From the NCBI GenBank assembly GCA_018780805.1, contig JADMJD010000087.1, positions 1 to 62,230 on the forward strand: a stretch of 62,230 nucleotides of DNA. The letters run 5' to 3'. Source of the stretch: Rubrivivax sp. GTDB lineage: Bacteria; Pseudomonadota; Gammaproteobacteria; Burkholderiales; Burkholderiaceae_C. The position numbers and the translations under genes are program-made. Each line of letters starts with the position of its first letter. Positions within the stretch are counted from its first letter, which is position 1. This document shows, in pieces, positions 1-8,544 of this stretch. The notes under the pieces were generated by a model. It had not been told where the DNA came from, did no database searches, and saw only the letters and a list, made by a program, of their open reading frames with translations.

Positions 1-762
1 GAACTCCTGCGCCTGCCACTCCAGCGCGGCCCACAGGCCCTGGTGGTCCAGGATGCTGGGCCGCAGGTCGGTGATGATGCGGCCCACGTTGACCACGGCA
101 CCGTCGATCAATTGCCCCATGCCCCGGGCCTTGGCCTGCAGCAACGGCGCGCCGGGCAGCCGGCGGGCCAGCCAGTCGGTGTCCATCTTCAGCGCCACCA
201 GCAAGGAACCCAGCTCGTCGTGGATTTCGCGGGCGATGCGCGTGCGCTCCTGCTCGCGCACACGTTCGGCGTGGTTGGCGCGGTCGCGCAGCTGCGCCAA
301 GGCATCGCTGAGCTGCTGCGTGCGGGCATTCACACGGGCCTCCAGCTCGTCATTCGTGCGCCGCAGCAGGGCCTCGGCCCGTTTGCGCTCGCCGATGTCG
401 ATGAAGCTGACCACGGCGCCCACCACGCGGCCATGGTCCAGCAGCGGGTGGCTGGCGTACTCGGCGTGGAAGGACGTGCCGTCGGCACGCCACAGGACCT
501 CGTCGTCGATGCGGCAGGGCTGGCCGATGCGGAAGGCCTTGAAGATGGGGCAGTCGCACTCCGGGTAGTGCCGCCCATCCGCATGGGTGTGGTGCACCAG
601 CTCGTGCATGTTGCGGCCCAGCACCATGTCGGTGCCGTGGCCCAGCAAGCGCAGCGCTGCCGGGTTCACGAATGTGCAGCACCCGGCCAGGTCGATGCCG
701 AAGATGCCCTCACCGATGCTGTCCAGCAACAGAGCATGTTGGTCGGCGGTGTCCAGGGCCAT
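1..762 (-). CDS. PAS-domain sensor histidine kinase, NarL/UhpB type (C-terminus outside window)
   Basis: The minus-strand frame is open from an ATG at 762 to the window edge, giving 254 residues without a stop. Residues about 10-125 form a PAS sensor domain. A coiled-coil linker (about 130-165) follows, then a HisKA_3 dimerisation and phosphoacceptor region with REIHDELG, where His181 is the expected phosphorylated residue. This motif is typical of two-component kinases that pair with LuxR-type response regulators. No membrane segment is visible, so sensing is probably cytoplasmic. The HATPase domain and any partner regulator would lie beyond position 1. It is divergent from the old yellow enzyme gene with about 50 bp between starts. 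The signal sensed is unknown. Confidence 0.9.
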   Translation of the reverse strand, partial: MALDTADQHALLLDSIGEGIFGIDLAGCCTFVNPAALRLLGHGTDMVLGRNMHELVHHTHADGRHYPECDCPIFKAFRIGQPCRIDDEVLWRADGTSFHAEYASHPLLDHGRVVGAVVSFIDIGERKRAEALLRRTNDELEARVNARTQQLSDALAQLRDRANHAERVREQERTRIAREIHDELGSLLVALKMDTDWLARRLPGAPLLQAKARGMGQLIDGAVVNVGRIITDLRPSILDHQGLWAALEWQAQEF

Positions 763-813
763 GGGTACTGGGGTGCAAGGCCCGTGCCCGGTCTGGCTTG
801 TTATCGTGCCGAG

Positions 814-1935
814 ATGGCGCACGCCCCACCCCACCTCTTCCGGCCGTTGAACCTGGGCCCGCTGACGCTGCCCAACCGCATCGTGATCGCGCCCATGTGC
901 CAGTACTCGGCCACGGACGGCAGCGCGGGCGATTGGCACCGCGTGCACCTGGGCAGCCTGGCGCTGTCTGGCGCCGGCTTGCTGGTGCTGGAGGCCACGG
1001 CGGTCAGTGCCACGGGCCGCATCACGCCGCAGTGCCTGGGCCTGTACAGCGACGACAACGAAGCGGCGCTGGCCGGCATCGTGCGGGTGCTGCGCGCCGC
1101 GTCACCCATCCCGCTGGCGGTGCAGCTCAGCCACGCAGGCCGCAAGGCCAGCAGCCAGGCGCCGTGGGACGGCGGCCAGCAGATCGCCTCCCACACGCCC
1201 GGCGGCTGGCGGGCCGAGGCGCCGTCGGCCCTGCCGCACGGCGACGGAGAAGAAGCCCCCGACGCGCTGGACGCTGACGGCCTGGCGCGGGTGCAAGCGG
1301 CCTTCGTGGTGGCTGCCCGGCGGGCCGAGCGCATCGGGCTGCAGGGCATCGAGCTGCATGCCGCGCACGGTTACCTGCTGCACCAGTTTTTGTCGCCGCT
1401 GTCGAACCGGCGGAGCGATGACTTTGGCGGTTCACTCGACAACCGCCTGCGCTTCCCGCTGGCCGTGTTCGACGCCGTCAAGGCCGCGGTGCAGATCCCG
1501 GTCTGGGTGCGTGTGTCGGCCAGCGACTGGGTGGACGGCGGCTGGGACGCCGCCACCACGCTGGCCTTTGCGCAGGCGCTGCAGGCCCGGGGCTGCGCGG
1601 CGCTGCACGTCAGCTCGGGCGGCGTCTCGCCACAGCAGCGCATCCCGCTCGGCCCGGGTTACCAGCTGCCGCTGGCGCGGGCGCTGAAAGCCGCGCTCAC
1701 GATGCCGGTGATCGGGGTGGGCCTGATCACCGAGCCGGCCCAGGCTGAAGCGGCCATTGCCGACGGCGATTGCGACGCTGTGGCGATGGCGCGCGCCATC
1801 CTGTATGACCCGCGCTGGCCCTGGCACGCCGCCGCCGCGCTGGGCGCCCAGGTGCCGGCGCCACCGCCCTACTGGCGCTGCGCGCCGCGCGAGGTGAAGG
1901 ACTTGTTCAGCGGCCTGCGTTTCGGCCAGCGCTGA
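814..1935 (+). CDS. NADH:flavin oxidoreductase of the old yellow enzyme family (YqjM/XenA-like)
   Basis: This 373-residue FMN-dependent ene-reductase is expected to reduce activated C=C bonds of enones or nitro compounds with NAD(P)H in the cytoplasm. The N-terminal IAPMCQYSA carries Cys29, the residue that tunes FMN in the thermophilic-like class. His182 and His185 in LHAAHGYLLHQF match the substrate-anchoring pair. The SNRRSDDFGGS stretch and the C-terminal GVGLITEP / AMARAILYDP segments are family hallmarks of FMN phosphate binding. The frame is open far upstream, but the ATG at 814 gives the normal family N-terminus (HLFRPLNLGPLTLPNR). Its natural substrate cannot be told from sequence. 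Confidence 0.93.
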   Translation: MAHAPPHLFRPLNLGPLTLPNRIVIAPMCQYSATDGSAGDWHRVHLGSLALSGAGLLVLEATAVSATGRITPQCLGLYSDDNEAALAGIVRVLRAASPIPLAVQLSHAGRKASSQAPWDGGQQIASHTPGGWRAEAPSALPHGDGEEAPDALDADGLARVQAAFVVAARRAERIGLQGIELHAAHGYLLHQFLSPLSNRRSDDFGGSLDNRLRFPLAVFDAVKAAVQIPVWVRVSASDWVDGGWDAATTLAFAQALQARGCAALHVSSGGVSPQQRIPLGPGYQLPLARALKAALTMPVIGVGLITEPAQAEAAIADGDCDAVAMARAILYDPRWPWHAAAALGAQVPAPPPYWRCAPREVKDLFSGLRFGQR

Positions 1936-2023
1936 ACGTGGCCAGCGCTGAACTTGACGCGGCGCAAGACGCCAGCGGCGCCGCGCGCCTAGAGTGTGTG
2001 CACACCCTCAAGAGGAGCGCACC

Positions 2024-2467
2024 ATGTTCAAGAAACTCCTGGTCCCCGTGGACGGCAGCGAGCTGTCACGCCAGGCGCTGCAACAAGGCCTGGACCTGGC
2101 CCGCCAGCTGGGCGCCAGCGTCCAGGGTTTTGTGGTCGAGGCCATGCCCGCCCTGCCCACCATGGGCACCCACCTGGCCAACTACCAGCGCGAGGTGAAA
2201 GAACACGAGGCCCACACCGAAGCCCATGCGCAGAAGCTGCTGGCCTACTTCGAGAAGGCTGCGGCCGAGGCTGGTGTGGCCTATGCCGGCAGCTACGAAC
2301 GCAACGACGACATCGCCGCCGCGATCGCCGCCGAAGCCGACCGCCAGGGCTGCGACATGGTGGTGATGGCCACCCACGGCCGCGGCGCGTTTGGTGAGTT
2401 GCTGTTCGGCTCTCAGACCAAACGGGTCATGGCGCTGAGCAAGACCCCGTTGCTGGTGCTGCACTGA
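2024..2467 (+). CDS. Universal stress protein, UspA family
   Basis: This 147-residue single-domain Usp starts MFKKLLVPVDGSELS. It ends with the nucleotide-binding signature: THG, nine residues, then GS, with Ala in place of the first Gly of the ATP-binding consensus. It is probably a small cytoplasmic ATP-binding stress protein. The start is fixed by an AGAGGAG ribosome-binding site 8 bases upstream of ATG 2024; longer in-frame starts lack this. It lies 88 bp downstream of the old yellow enzyme gene on the same strand. Its last 41 bases overlap the 3' end of the opposite-strand CWC protein gene. Confidence 0.92.
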   Translation: MFKKLLVPVDGSELSRQALQQGLDLARQLGASVQGFVVEAMPALPTMGTHLANYQREVKEHEAHTEAHAQKLLAYFEKAAAEAGVAYAGSYERNDDIAAAIAAEADRQGCDMVVMATHGRGAFGELLFGSQTKRVMALSKTPLLVLH

Positions 2468-2672
2468 GTTTTCGCAGGCAGGCCAGGCACAGACAACCTG
2501 TGTAACGCTGGCGCAGCTGCGCCAGCAGGTCGCTGCTCAGCTGCAGCTGGCTGCAGGCGCAGGGCGTGCTGTCCTGTGCACCGCAGTGGAAAGGGCCGCC
2601 GCAGCGGGCGCAGATATCCGCCGCAATGGGCGCTCGAAGCGGCGCAGAGTCAGGCTTGTCAATGGGGAACAT
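2427..2672 (-). CDS. Small cysteine-rich CWC-family protein
   Basis: The product has 81 residues if it starts at ATG 2672; an in-frame ATG at 2699 would add nine residues. The core carries CARCGGPFHCG, then a CAC pair and a CLCLACL pair. This is the spacing of the cysteine-rich CWC family, thought to bind metal, although the central CWC is CAC here. Function is unknown. The last 41 bases are antisense to the universal stress protein 3' end. The start is uncertain because neither ATG has a clear ribosome-binding site. A longer open frame extends upstream but reads antisense through the carboxypeptidase and has no recognisable domain. Confidence 0.72.
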   Translation of the reverse strand: MFPIDKPDSAPLRAPIAADICARCGGPFHCGAQDSTPCACSQLQLSSDLLAQLRQRYTGCLCLACLRKLSAAPATGSCSAP

Positions 2673-2750
2673 ACCCCGCGAATGTAGTGGGTCCGCCATC
2701 ACGGCACGGCCCAGAATCGGGCGCTTCAGATCTGCCCAAGAAGGCGCCCG

Positions 2751-4673
2751 ATGAAACTCCTGCCCCTGGCCGCTGCTGCGGCACTCTGCGTGCTGAGCTT
2801 CAGCACCCACGCCCACCCCAACGACGCGGAACACCGCGCGCTGCGCCAGATGGAGCGTGCCCAGACCGGCCTGTACCGCGCGTACTTCCCCGATCTGGCC
2901 ACCGGCCGCAAGGCAGCCATCAGCTTCCACAACAACCTGGTGGAATCGAACTGGAAACAGGGTTTCCTGGTGCTGGAGCTGGACGGGCCCGAGATCGCTG
3001 CCCTGCACGGCTTCGGCTTCCGCATCACACCGGCGGCCGACCTGGTGCAACGCCGCAACCGCTTCCTGGACCAGGTCGACGCGGGTGGCAACGGCGTGCA
3101 GGCCATCCCGGGTTTCGCCTGTTACGAGACGGTGGAAGAAACCTTTGCCGCGGCCGAGGGCATCACCGTGGCCAAACCGCAGCTGGCCACCTGGACCGAC
3201 GTGGGTGATTCCTGGGCCAAGACCCGCGGCCTGGGTGGCTACGACATGAAGGTGCTCAAGCTCACCAACAGCGTCGTCGGTGGCACCAAACCCAAGCTCT
3301 TCATCAACGCCGCCATCCACGCCCGCGAGTACACCACCGCGCCGCTGGTGTTGAGCTTTGCGCGCTGGCTGACCGACGGGTATGGCAGCAACGCCGACGC
3401 CACCTGGATCCTGGACCACCACGAGGTGCACCTGCTGCTGCAGACCAACCCCGATGGCCGCAAGAAGGCCGAGGCCGGCCTGTCCTGGCGCAAGAACACC
3501 AACACCGACTATTGCTCCGGCAACAGCGTCGGCGCCGACCTGAACCGCAACTTCACGTTCCAATGGAACAGCACCGGCGGTGCCGGTTCCAGCGGCAACC
3601 CGTGCAGCGAGACCTTCCGCGGCCCGAACCCGGCGTCCGAACCCGAGACTCAGGCCGTGGAGGCCTACATCCGCAGCCTCTGGCCCGACCGCCGCGGCCC
3701 TGCCATGACCGACGCCGCGCCGGCCGACACCAGCGGCATCCACCTGGACATCCACAGCTACAGCGAACTGGTGCTGTGGCCCTGGGGCTCCACGCCCGGT
3801 CAGGCGCCCAATGGCACGGCACTGCAGACCCTGGGCCGGCGCTTTGCCTGGTACAACGGCTACACGCCCATGCAGTCGATCGGTCTGTACCCGACCGACG
3901 GCACCAGCGAGGGCCCCAGCTACGGCGAGCTGGGCGTGGCGGCCTACACCTTCGAGCTGGGCACCAGCTTCTTCCAGAGCTGCAGCACCTACAGCAACAC
4001 CATCCAGCCCGACAACCTGCCGGCCCTGATCTACGCCGCCAAGGTGGTGCGCACGCCCTACCTCACGCCCGCCGGCCCGGACACCGTGAACGTGGTGCTG
4101 CCGGGCAGCGTCACACCGGGCAGCGCCGCCACGCTGACGGCGCAGGTCACTGACACCCGCTTCAACCAGAGCAATGGCAGCGAAGGGGTGCAGGCCATCA
4201 CCGGCGCCAGCGCCTACATCGGCACACCGCCCTGGGCGCCGGGTGCCGTCGCGATCCCGCTGACGGCCGTGGACGGCAGCTTCAACAGCAGCACCGAAAA
4301 CGTCACCGGCAGCCTGCCCACGGCCGGCCTGGCCAACGGCCAGTACCTGGTCTACGTGGTCGGCACCGATGCGGCCGGCGCCACCGGCCCGGTGAGCGCC
4401 GGCTTCCTGAACGTGGGCAGCGCACCGCCGCCGGCCATCACGCTGACGGTCACCAAGGGCCCCGGCACACCCCGCCGCACGCCGGTGAACCTGGCCTGGA
4501 CGGGGGCCACCGGCAACCGGGTGGACCTGTACCGCAACGGCGCACTGCTGGCGGCCACGCCCAACGATGGCGCGTACAGCGAAAACCGCGCAGCAGGCAC
4601 CTGGAGCTACAAGATCTGCCAGCGCGGATCCAACACGGCCTGCTCGGCGACACAGAGCATCACGACGCCCTGA
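2751..4673 (+). CDS. Secreted M14-family zinc carboxypeptidase
   Basis: This 640-residue exported metallopeptidase has a signal peptide (about 1-21, ending HAHA-like), an N-terminal pro-region to about 150, the M14 catalytic domain (about 160-430), and C-terminal Ig/FnIII-like beta domains. Visible zinc and catalytic residues are H190xxE193 (IHAREY), the substrate-clamp pair N265-R266 in GADLNRNF, zinc ligand H335 (LDIHSYSE) and general base E402 (YTFELGTSF). It is expected to remove C-terminal residues from peptides outside the cytoplasm. The C-terminal sugar- or surface-binding-like domains suggest an extracellular scavenging role (inference). It is followed by a strong hairpin at 4688-4718. 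Confidence 0.93.
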   Translation: MKLLPLAAAAALCVLSFSTHAHPNDAEHRALRQMERAQTGLYRAYFPDLATGRKAAISFHNNLVESNWKQGFLVLELDGPEIAALHGFGFRITPAADLVQRRNRFLDQVDAGGNGVQAIPGFACYETVEETFAAAEGITVAKPQLATWTDVGDSWAKTRGLGGYDMKVLKLTNSVVGGTKPKLFINAAIHAREYTTAPLVLSFARWLTDGYGSNADATWILDHHEVHLLLQTNPDGRKKAEAGLSWRKNTNTDYCSGNSVGADLNRNFTFQWNSTGGAGSSGNPCSETFRGPNPASEPETQAVEAYIRSLWPDRRGPAMTDAAPADTSGIHLDIHSYSELVLWPWGSTPGQAPNGTALQTLGRRFAWYNGYTPMQSIGLYPTDGTSEGPSYGELGVAAYTFELGTSFFQSCSTYSNTIQPDNLPALIYAAKVVRTPYLTPAGPDTVNVVLPGSVTPGSAATLTAQVTDTRFNQSNGSEGVQAITGASAYIGTPPWAPGAVAIPLTAVDGSFNSSTENVTGSLPTAGLANGQYLVYVVGTDAAGATGPVSAGFLNVGSAPPPAITLTVTKGPGTPRRTPVNLAWTGATGNRVDLYRNGALLAATPNDGAYSENRAAGTWSYKICQRGSNTACSATQSITTP

Positions 4674-4687
4674 CCAGAGCCCGGGGC

Positions 4688-4718
4688 GGTACCCGGGCCG
4701 AAGCACGGCCCGGGTACC
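4688..4718. terminator. Bidirectional hairpin terminator between convergent genes
   Basis: A perfect 13-bp inverted repeat (GGTACCCGGGCCG) with a 5-base AAGCA loop sits between the carboxypeptidase stop (4673) and the stop of the convergent cytochrome gene (4729). There is no long T-tract on either side, so it may act as a transcript-end stabiliser as much as an intrinsic terminator. Confidence 0.6.
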
Positions 4719-4728
4719 CAAGCGTTGA

Positions 4729-6843
4729 CTAGAGCGTTTTCAGGTACGCGACCAGTTGCGACCGCTGGGCCGGCGTCAACGGGCTGGCCCGCTGCCCGTG
4801 GGCATCGAGCGGGTTGATCGTCAGCACCTCGTCCAGGGTCTTGGCGCGCCCGTCATGCAGATAAGGCCCTGTCGCCCAGATGCCCCGCAGACCCGGCACG
4901 TTGATCGGCGCCAGGCCCGTGCCGATGCCGTCCGCAAAAGTGCGTGGCGAGCCTGCCGGCGGGATGAAGAGCGGCGCCTGGTGGCAGGACGTGCATTGCG
5001 CCACCCCCTCGAACAGCGCCTTGCCGGCCGCCTGCTCGGGTGTCAACGTGCCGCTGGCGTCCAGGTAGATGCTGCGCGGCGGCTCCGCCAGGGCCAGGGC
5101 CTCGAGCACCAGGTCAACGGCACCTTCCGGCGCCGGCACGGTGGTGTGGTTGTGAACCTTCACTGCGTTTCTGACGAGCCGCTGGAGGGTTGGCACATCG
5201 CCCAGCCAGCCATAAGGTGCCGTCTGCGCCGAGCCCCACAGCGCCGGGACCTGGTTTTCGCTCAGGATGATGTTGCTCGCCGCGCCCTCAAAGTGGCAGG
5301 AGTTGCAGGTCACCTGGTTGGGTGCGCCGGGTGTCCCCCCCAGCAACGACACACTGCGCAGGAACCATGCACCGTCTTCCGCCGACGACAACGCGCCCGA
5401 CAGCGGCACACGCACCTGCCCCGTCCAGGCCAAGGCAATCTCGGGGCCGAGCATGTACGGGGTTGCTGCATCGAGCAGCATCGACATCACGGACTCGCGG
5501 AAAAAGTCGACGACGAAGATCTTGGCCGGCTTGCCTGTGGTGGCGTTCACCACGACCGACAGGTCCAGCGGGGTGGCCGTCGGGTAGCCCGGCGCAAGAT
5601 CGACACTGGCCTTCACGGCCCGGTTGCTACCATCGCCCACCACGACGGTGCCGGTGCCCGTGCAACTGAAGGCCAGGAATGACGCGACGTCCTTGACGGT
5701 CGGCTGGGCCACGATGGATTGGCAATCCGTGCCGGCCTCGGTGAAGGACACCCCGGTTTTCTGGAAGGTCGTGCCGTCGAGCCGGACCACACGGTTGTAA
5801 CCACGGTCGGGCGAGGGCCCAGGCGGCAGGAACGACGGCACCAGGATTTCCCCGCGGTTCCAGGTCAGGTCGAAAGGGACGCCGAGGATGGGCGTGCGGG
5901 CGATGGTGGTCGCCCCGGGCGCTGCCGCGGGGTCGAGGATCTCGATTTCGGCGCCGGTTCGGTTGCCCACCGCCAGCTTGCCGTCGGGCAGCACCAGCAG
6001 CGGCCCGGGTGAATGCCCTTGCAGCGGAATCGGCGGCCTGGCCACAAAGGTGCCCGGTACCGTTTCTTCGAACACCAGCACGGCATTGGTGGTTTCGTTG
6101 GCAACGTAGATCAGGCGCGCCGTGCGGAAGTCAAAGCCGATGCCACGATTCCCGGCCGGAACGGGCAATTGCGCCGAGATCGATCCGCTGGCGGCGTGGA
6201 TCACCGTCAGCCGCTTGGCAGCGGCATTTGCCACGAAGGCATGCCGCCCATTCGGGTCAATCGCGATGCGGATCGGCTTGTAGGGCACGGCCACCGCCGC
6301 CGTGGTGACCGGCAATTCCGCCAGCTTGGTGTTGTTGACCGCGTCAATCACCGTGACGATGCCACCTTTCCGGTGCCCGACGTAGGCACGCCGACCGTCC
6401 GGCGTCGTGGCGATGGCCACCGTCTCGCGCGCGCCGGCCGGGAGCGATGACTCGATCCGGTAGGCCACCGCATTGCTCATGCGGGTCTGGCGGTTCAGAT
6501 TCGCCACGGCCTGAACGTAGTACACCGTGCCGACGTCGGCTGCATGGGTGATCTGCTGGCTGAACGTCCCGTTGGCGTCAAAGGTACCGGACCCGATCGA
6601 GCGTTGGGTGCCTGACTTGTAGAACTGGATGCCGATGACACCCTTGTAAACCTCGGCCGGCTGGTTGGTCTGCAGCAGTTTCACCTCTGCACCGGGGGTT
6701 CCGGTGACGGTGAATGTCGAGGTCGACCCCGGCAGCGCAAATGGCGAGCTTTGTGACAGCACCGGCACCGCTGGCGGCGGCGGTGCGGACACGGCCCACC
6801 CGCTGGTGAACAACAGGGCGATGCCCAGACAGAGTCGTTTCAT
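4729..6843 (-). CDS. Secreted beta-propeller (YVTN-like) di-heme cytochrome c, MauG/peroxidase-like C-terminus
   Basis: The 704-residue protein has a signal peptide (about 1-20) and an Ig-like segment to about 130. Repeated blades with DPNGRHAFVAN-type motifs follow (about 140-460), as in YVTN beta-propellers. The C-terminal electron-transfer region has two c-type heme sites, CNSCH at 513-517 and CTSCH at 617-621. The tail GLRGIWATGPYLHDGRA is characteristic of the di-heme peroxidase/MauG group. The protein should act in the periplasm or at the surface as a redox protein; the substrate is unknown. Its ATG overlaps the stop of the upstream PEP-CTERM gene by ATGA, so the two are probably translated together. 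Confidence 0.85.
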   Translation of the reverse strand: MKRLCLGIALLFTSGWAVSAPPPPAVPVLSQSSPFALPGSTSTFTVTGTPGAEVKLLQTNQPAEVYKGVIGIQFYKSGTQRSIGSGTFDANGTFSQQITHAADVGTVYYVQAVANLNRQTRMSNAVAYRIESSLPAGARETVAIATTPDGRRAYVGHRKGGIVTVIDAVNNTKLAELPVTTAAVAVPYKPIRIAIDPNGRHAFVANAAAKRLTVIHAASGSISAQLPVPAGNRGIGFDFRTARLIYVANETTNAVLVFEETVPGTFVARPPIPLQGHSPGPLLVLPDGKLAVGNRTGAEIEILDPAAAPGATTIARTPILGVPFDLTWNRGEILVPSFLPPGPSPDRGYNRVVRLDGTTFQKTGVSFTEAGTDCQSIVAQPTVKDVASFLAFSCTGTGTVVVGDGSNRAVKASVDLAPGYPTATPLDLSVVVNATTGKPAKIFVVDFFRESVMSMLLDAATPYMLGPEIALAWTGQVRVPLSGALSSAEDGAWFLRSVSLLGGTPGAPNQVTCNSCHFEGAASNIILSENQVPALWGSAQTAPYGWLGDVPTLQRLVRNAVKVHNHTTVPAPEGAVDLVLEALALAEPPRSIYLDASGTLTPEQAAGKALFEGVAQCTSCHQAPLFIPPAGSPRTFADGIGTGLAPINVPGLRGIWATGPYLHDGRAKTLDEVLTINPLDAHGQRASPLTPAQRSQLVAYLKTL

Positions 6844-7556
6844 GAATGGCTCCAGCGATCCAATGACGGGGCAGCACCGGCGTTGCCGCCACGTTGCCGC
6901 CGAGTCGCCACCACCACCGTGGTCAAACCCAGCAGCAGCATCGCGCAGGTGTGGGGCTCGGGCACGGCGGTGACGCTGACGGCAAACAAAGACGCGGCCA
7001 CATCACCCCGGCGTACCGCCACGGCATACGACTCCTTGCCCTTGTGGTCATAGTCCTGCATGCCGTAAGTGCCGAGGAAGTTCCACGCGAAGCTGGTGTT
7101 CGATGTCCATTCCGTGTCGTTCCAATAGTCGAAAGACTGCAGATTTGAGAACAACGCGAAATTGGCGATCTGGCGCGGGCGATCTCCCTCCTGATTCAAC
7201 ACGGATTCACCGGTTTTGTTGCCCAGGTCAATGATGAAGAGATGCCCCATTTCACTGCCGATGCATCGGGCGCCAAAACAAGGTTCGCTGCCGTCGGCGT
7301 TGAGCGCGGAGGGCAGGCGCCAATCGCTGAAACCACCATGGACGAGGTTGTTCGCCCATGTCTGCGCGGCCTTCCATTTCATCAGGCCATCGGCATCGGC
7401 ACCGCTGGTTTTGGCGTAATTCATGTCCGCCAGCCAGGTGATGTCGAGCGTGCTGTCGTAAATCATGCCGTTGCCGCGGTCAAACAGATCGGCGTGTGCA
7501 GTGCCGGCCCATGCCACCAACAGGCCCGCGGCCACCCAAGATTGCCATGCCTTCAT
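6840..7556 (-). CDS. PEP-CTERM sorted protein with DUF1566-like domain
   Basis: The product has 238 residues. A signal peptide (about 1-23) precedes a domain with repeated Trp-rich motifs (ITWLADMNYA, GFSDWRLPSA, DYWNDTEWTS) resembling DUF1566. It ends with a PEP-CTERM sorting tail: VPEP, a hydrophobic stretch, then an Arg-rich end (RRQRG), followed by about 14 extra residues. Such proteins are exported and processed by an exosortase, usually in polysaccharide-producing bacteria. A GGGAGA ribosome-binding site lies at 7563-7568. The stop overlaps the cytochrome start (ATGA, 6840-6843), which suggests the two act together outside the cell. Confidence 0.88.
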   Translation of the reverse strand: MKAWQSWVAAGLLVAWAGTAHADLFDRGNGMIYDSTLDITWLADMNYAKTSGADADGLMKWKAAQTWANNLVHGGFSDWRLPSALNADGSEPCFGARCIGSEMGHLFIIDLGNKTGESVLNQEGDRPRQIANFALFSNLQSFDYWNDTEWTSNTSFAWNFLGTYGMQDYDHKGKESYAVAVRRGDVAASLFAVSVTAVPEPHTCAMLLLGLTTVVVATRRQRGGNAGAAPSLDRWSHS

Positions 7557-7856
7557 CCGTGTTCTCCCATTGAGTTGCTGACGCGTGATTCAATGAATTC
7601 ACCCCGGGCATGGCGGTACCTGCAAAGTGAGACTTCTTCGCTCTGAGGCTCAAGGGTTGCTGTAACTTACATCGACTTGGCGCGAACTCGCAAGTCCTGC
7701 GATTTAGGGGCGGCCTTCATTTCCGGACGCATCAATGCCCACATTGGTGCGGATGCGCCATCCGGACTGGTGCGTCATGGCGGCAAGGGCCGAACCACAT
7801 GACGCGCGCGCAACGCGCAAACCCGATGGCGCGTCTGTGCCCGGGTGACGACCCTG
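7557..7856. other. Intergenic region between sigma factor and PEP-CTERM gene
   Basis: This 300-base stretch has no convincing gene; open frames here are extensions of antisense frames of the sigma factor. It should hold the promoter of the PEP-CTERM/cytochrome pair, but no clear -35/-10 pair was recognised. It contains a small dyad (CGGATG-CGC-CATCCG, 7750-7764) and the larger hairpin listed at 7772-7805. Confidence 0.5.
7772..7805 (-). terminator. Two-part hairpin downstream of ECF sigma factor
   Basis: An outer 8-bp stem (GCGTCATG / CATGACGC) encloses an inner 4-bp stem (CGGC-AAGG-GCCG). It lies about 50 bases past the stop of the minus-strand sigma factor and upstream of the next minus-strand gene. 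It may terminate or attenuate read-through into the PEP-CTERM operon. There is no T-tract. Confidence 0.4.
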
Positions 7857-8426
7857 TCAGCCCAGCGCGCGGTGCAGCCAGGCGCGGGCCAGGGTCCAGT
7901 CGCGTTTGACGGTGGCCAGCGAGATCCCGAGCAGCTCGGCGATCTCCTCGTTTTCCAGGCCGCCGAAGAAGCGCAATTCCACACCCTTGGCGGCGCGCAG
8001 GTCCACCTGCTCGAAGGCCAGCAGCGCCTCGTGCACCCGCACGATCTCGGCCCCGGGGTCGCCGGCCACGGCCTGCGCTTCGGTGAGCGTCAACGACACC
8101 AGCGGCACGTCGCGCTTGAGCGCACGCCGTGCGATGGCGTGGTTCACCAGGATGCGCCGCATCATCACCGAGCCCATGGCCAGGAAGTGCGAGCGGCTTT
8201 GCCACTGCGTGCGGGTCTGTTCGGTCAGCCGGAACCAGGCCTCGTGCGTGAGCGCGGTGGCGCTCAGCGTGTGGCCGGCCGACTCCTGCCGCATCAGGGC
8301 GCCCGCGCCAAGTTTGAGTTCGGCGTATAGCGCGCTGAACAGGCCGTCCACGGCGCTGGCATCGCCCTGGTCGATCTGCTGCAGCCAGTGGGTGATCTCA
8401 CCGGCATCGGGGGGTGTGGGCGCCAT
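7857..8426 (-). CDS. ECF-type RNA polymerase sigma factor (first copy)
   Basis: The product has 189 residues from ATG 8426; an ATG at 8435 adds three. Region 2 contains SATALTHEAWFRL and MRRILVNHAIARRALKR. Region 4 ends with NEEIAELLGISLATVKRDWTLARAWLHR, a DNA-binding helix-turn-helix. It belongs to the ECF group often encoded beside Ser/Thr kinases (TIGR02999-like). No anti-sigma gene is adjacent. A membrane Ser/Thr kinase lies divergently at 9160, so control by phosphorylation is plausible (inference). The next gene downstream on the same strand is the PEP-CTERM/cytochrome pair. A similar pair occurs at 57.1-60.5 kb. Confidence 0.92.
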   Translation of the reverse strand: MAPTPPDAGEITHWLQQIDQGDASAVDGLFSALYAELKLGAGALMRQESAGHTLSATALTHEAWFRLTEQTRTQWQSRSHFLAMGSVMMRRILVNHAIARRALKRDVPLVSLTLTEAQAVAGDPGAEIVRVHEALLAFEQVDLRAAKGVELRFFGGLENEEIAELLGISLATVKRDWTLARAWLHRALG

Positions 8427-8544
8427 GGGTCGCATTCTGGCCCGCGGCCATTGGCGACCCGTGAGCCCTTTGGCGCCCCGCCTGTGCGCTAGTGCATGAA
8501 GGCCCGGATTTCCCCGGGCTGCCACCCCACACGGAAAGCTGTCC

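Noticed and set aside
2700..4721. Extension of the CWC protein into a 764-residue protein
   Set aside because: The added part is antisense to the carboxypeptidase and has low-complexity Ala/Gly/Val composition; only the last 81-90 residues form a known domain.
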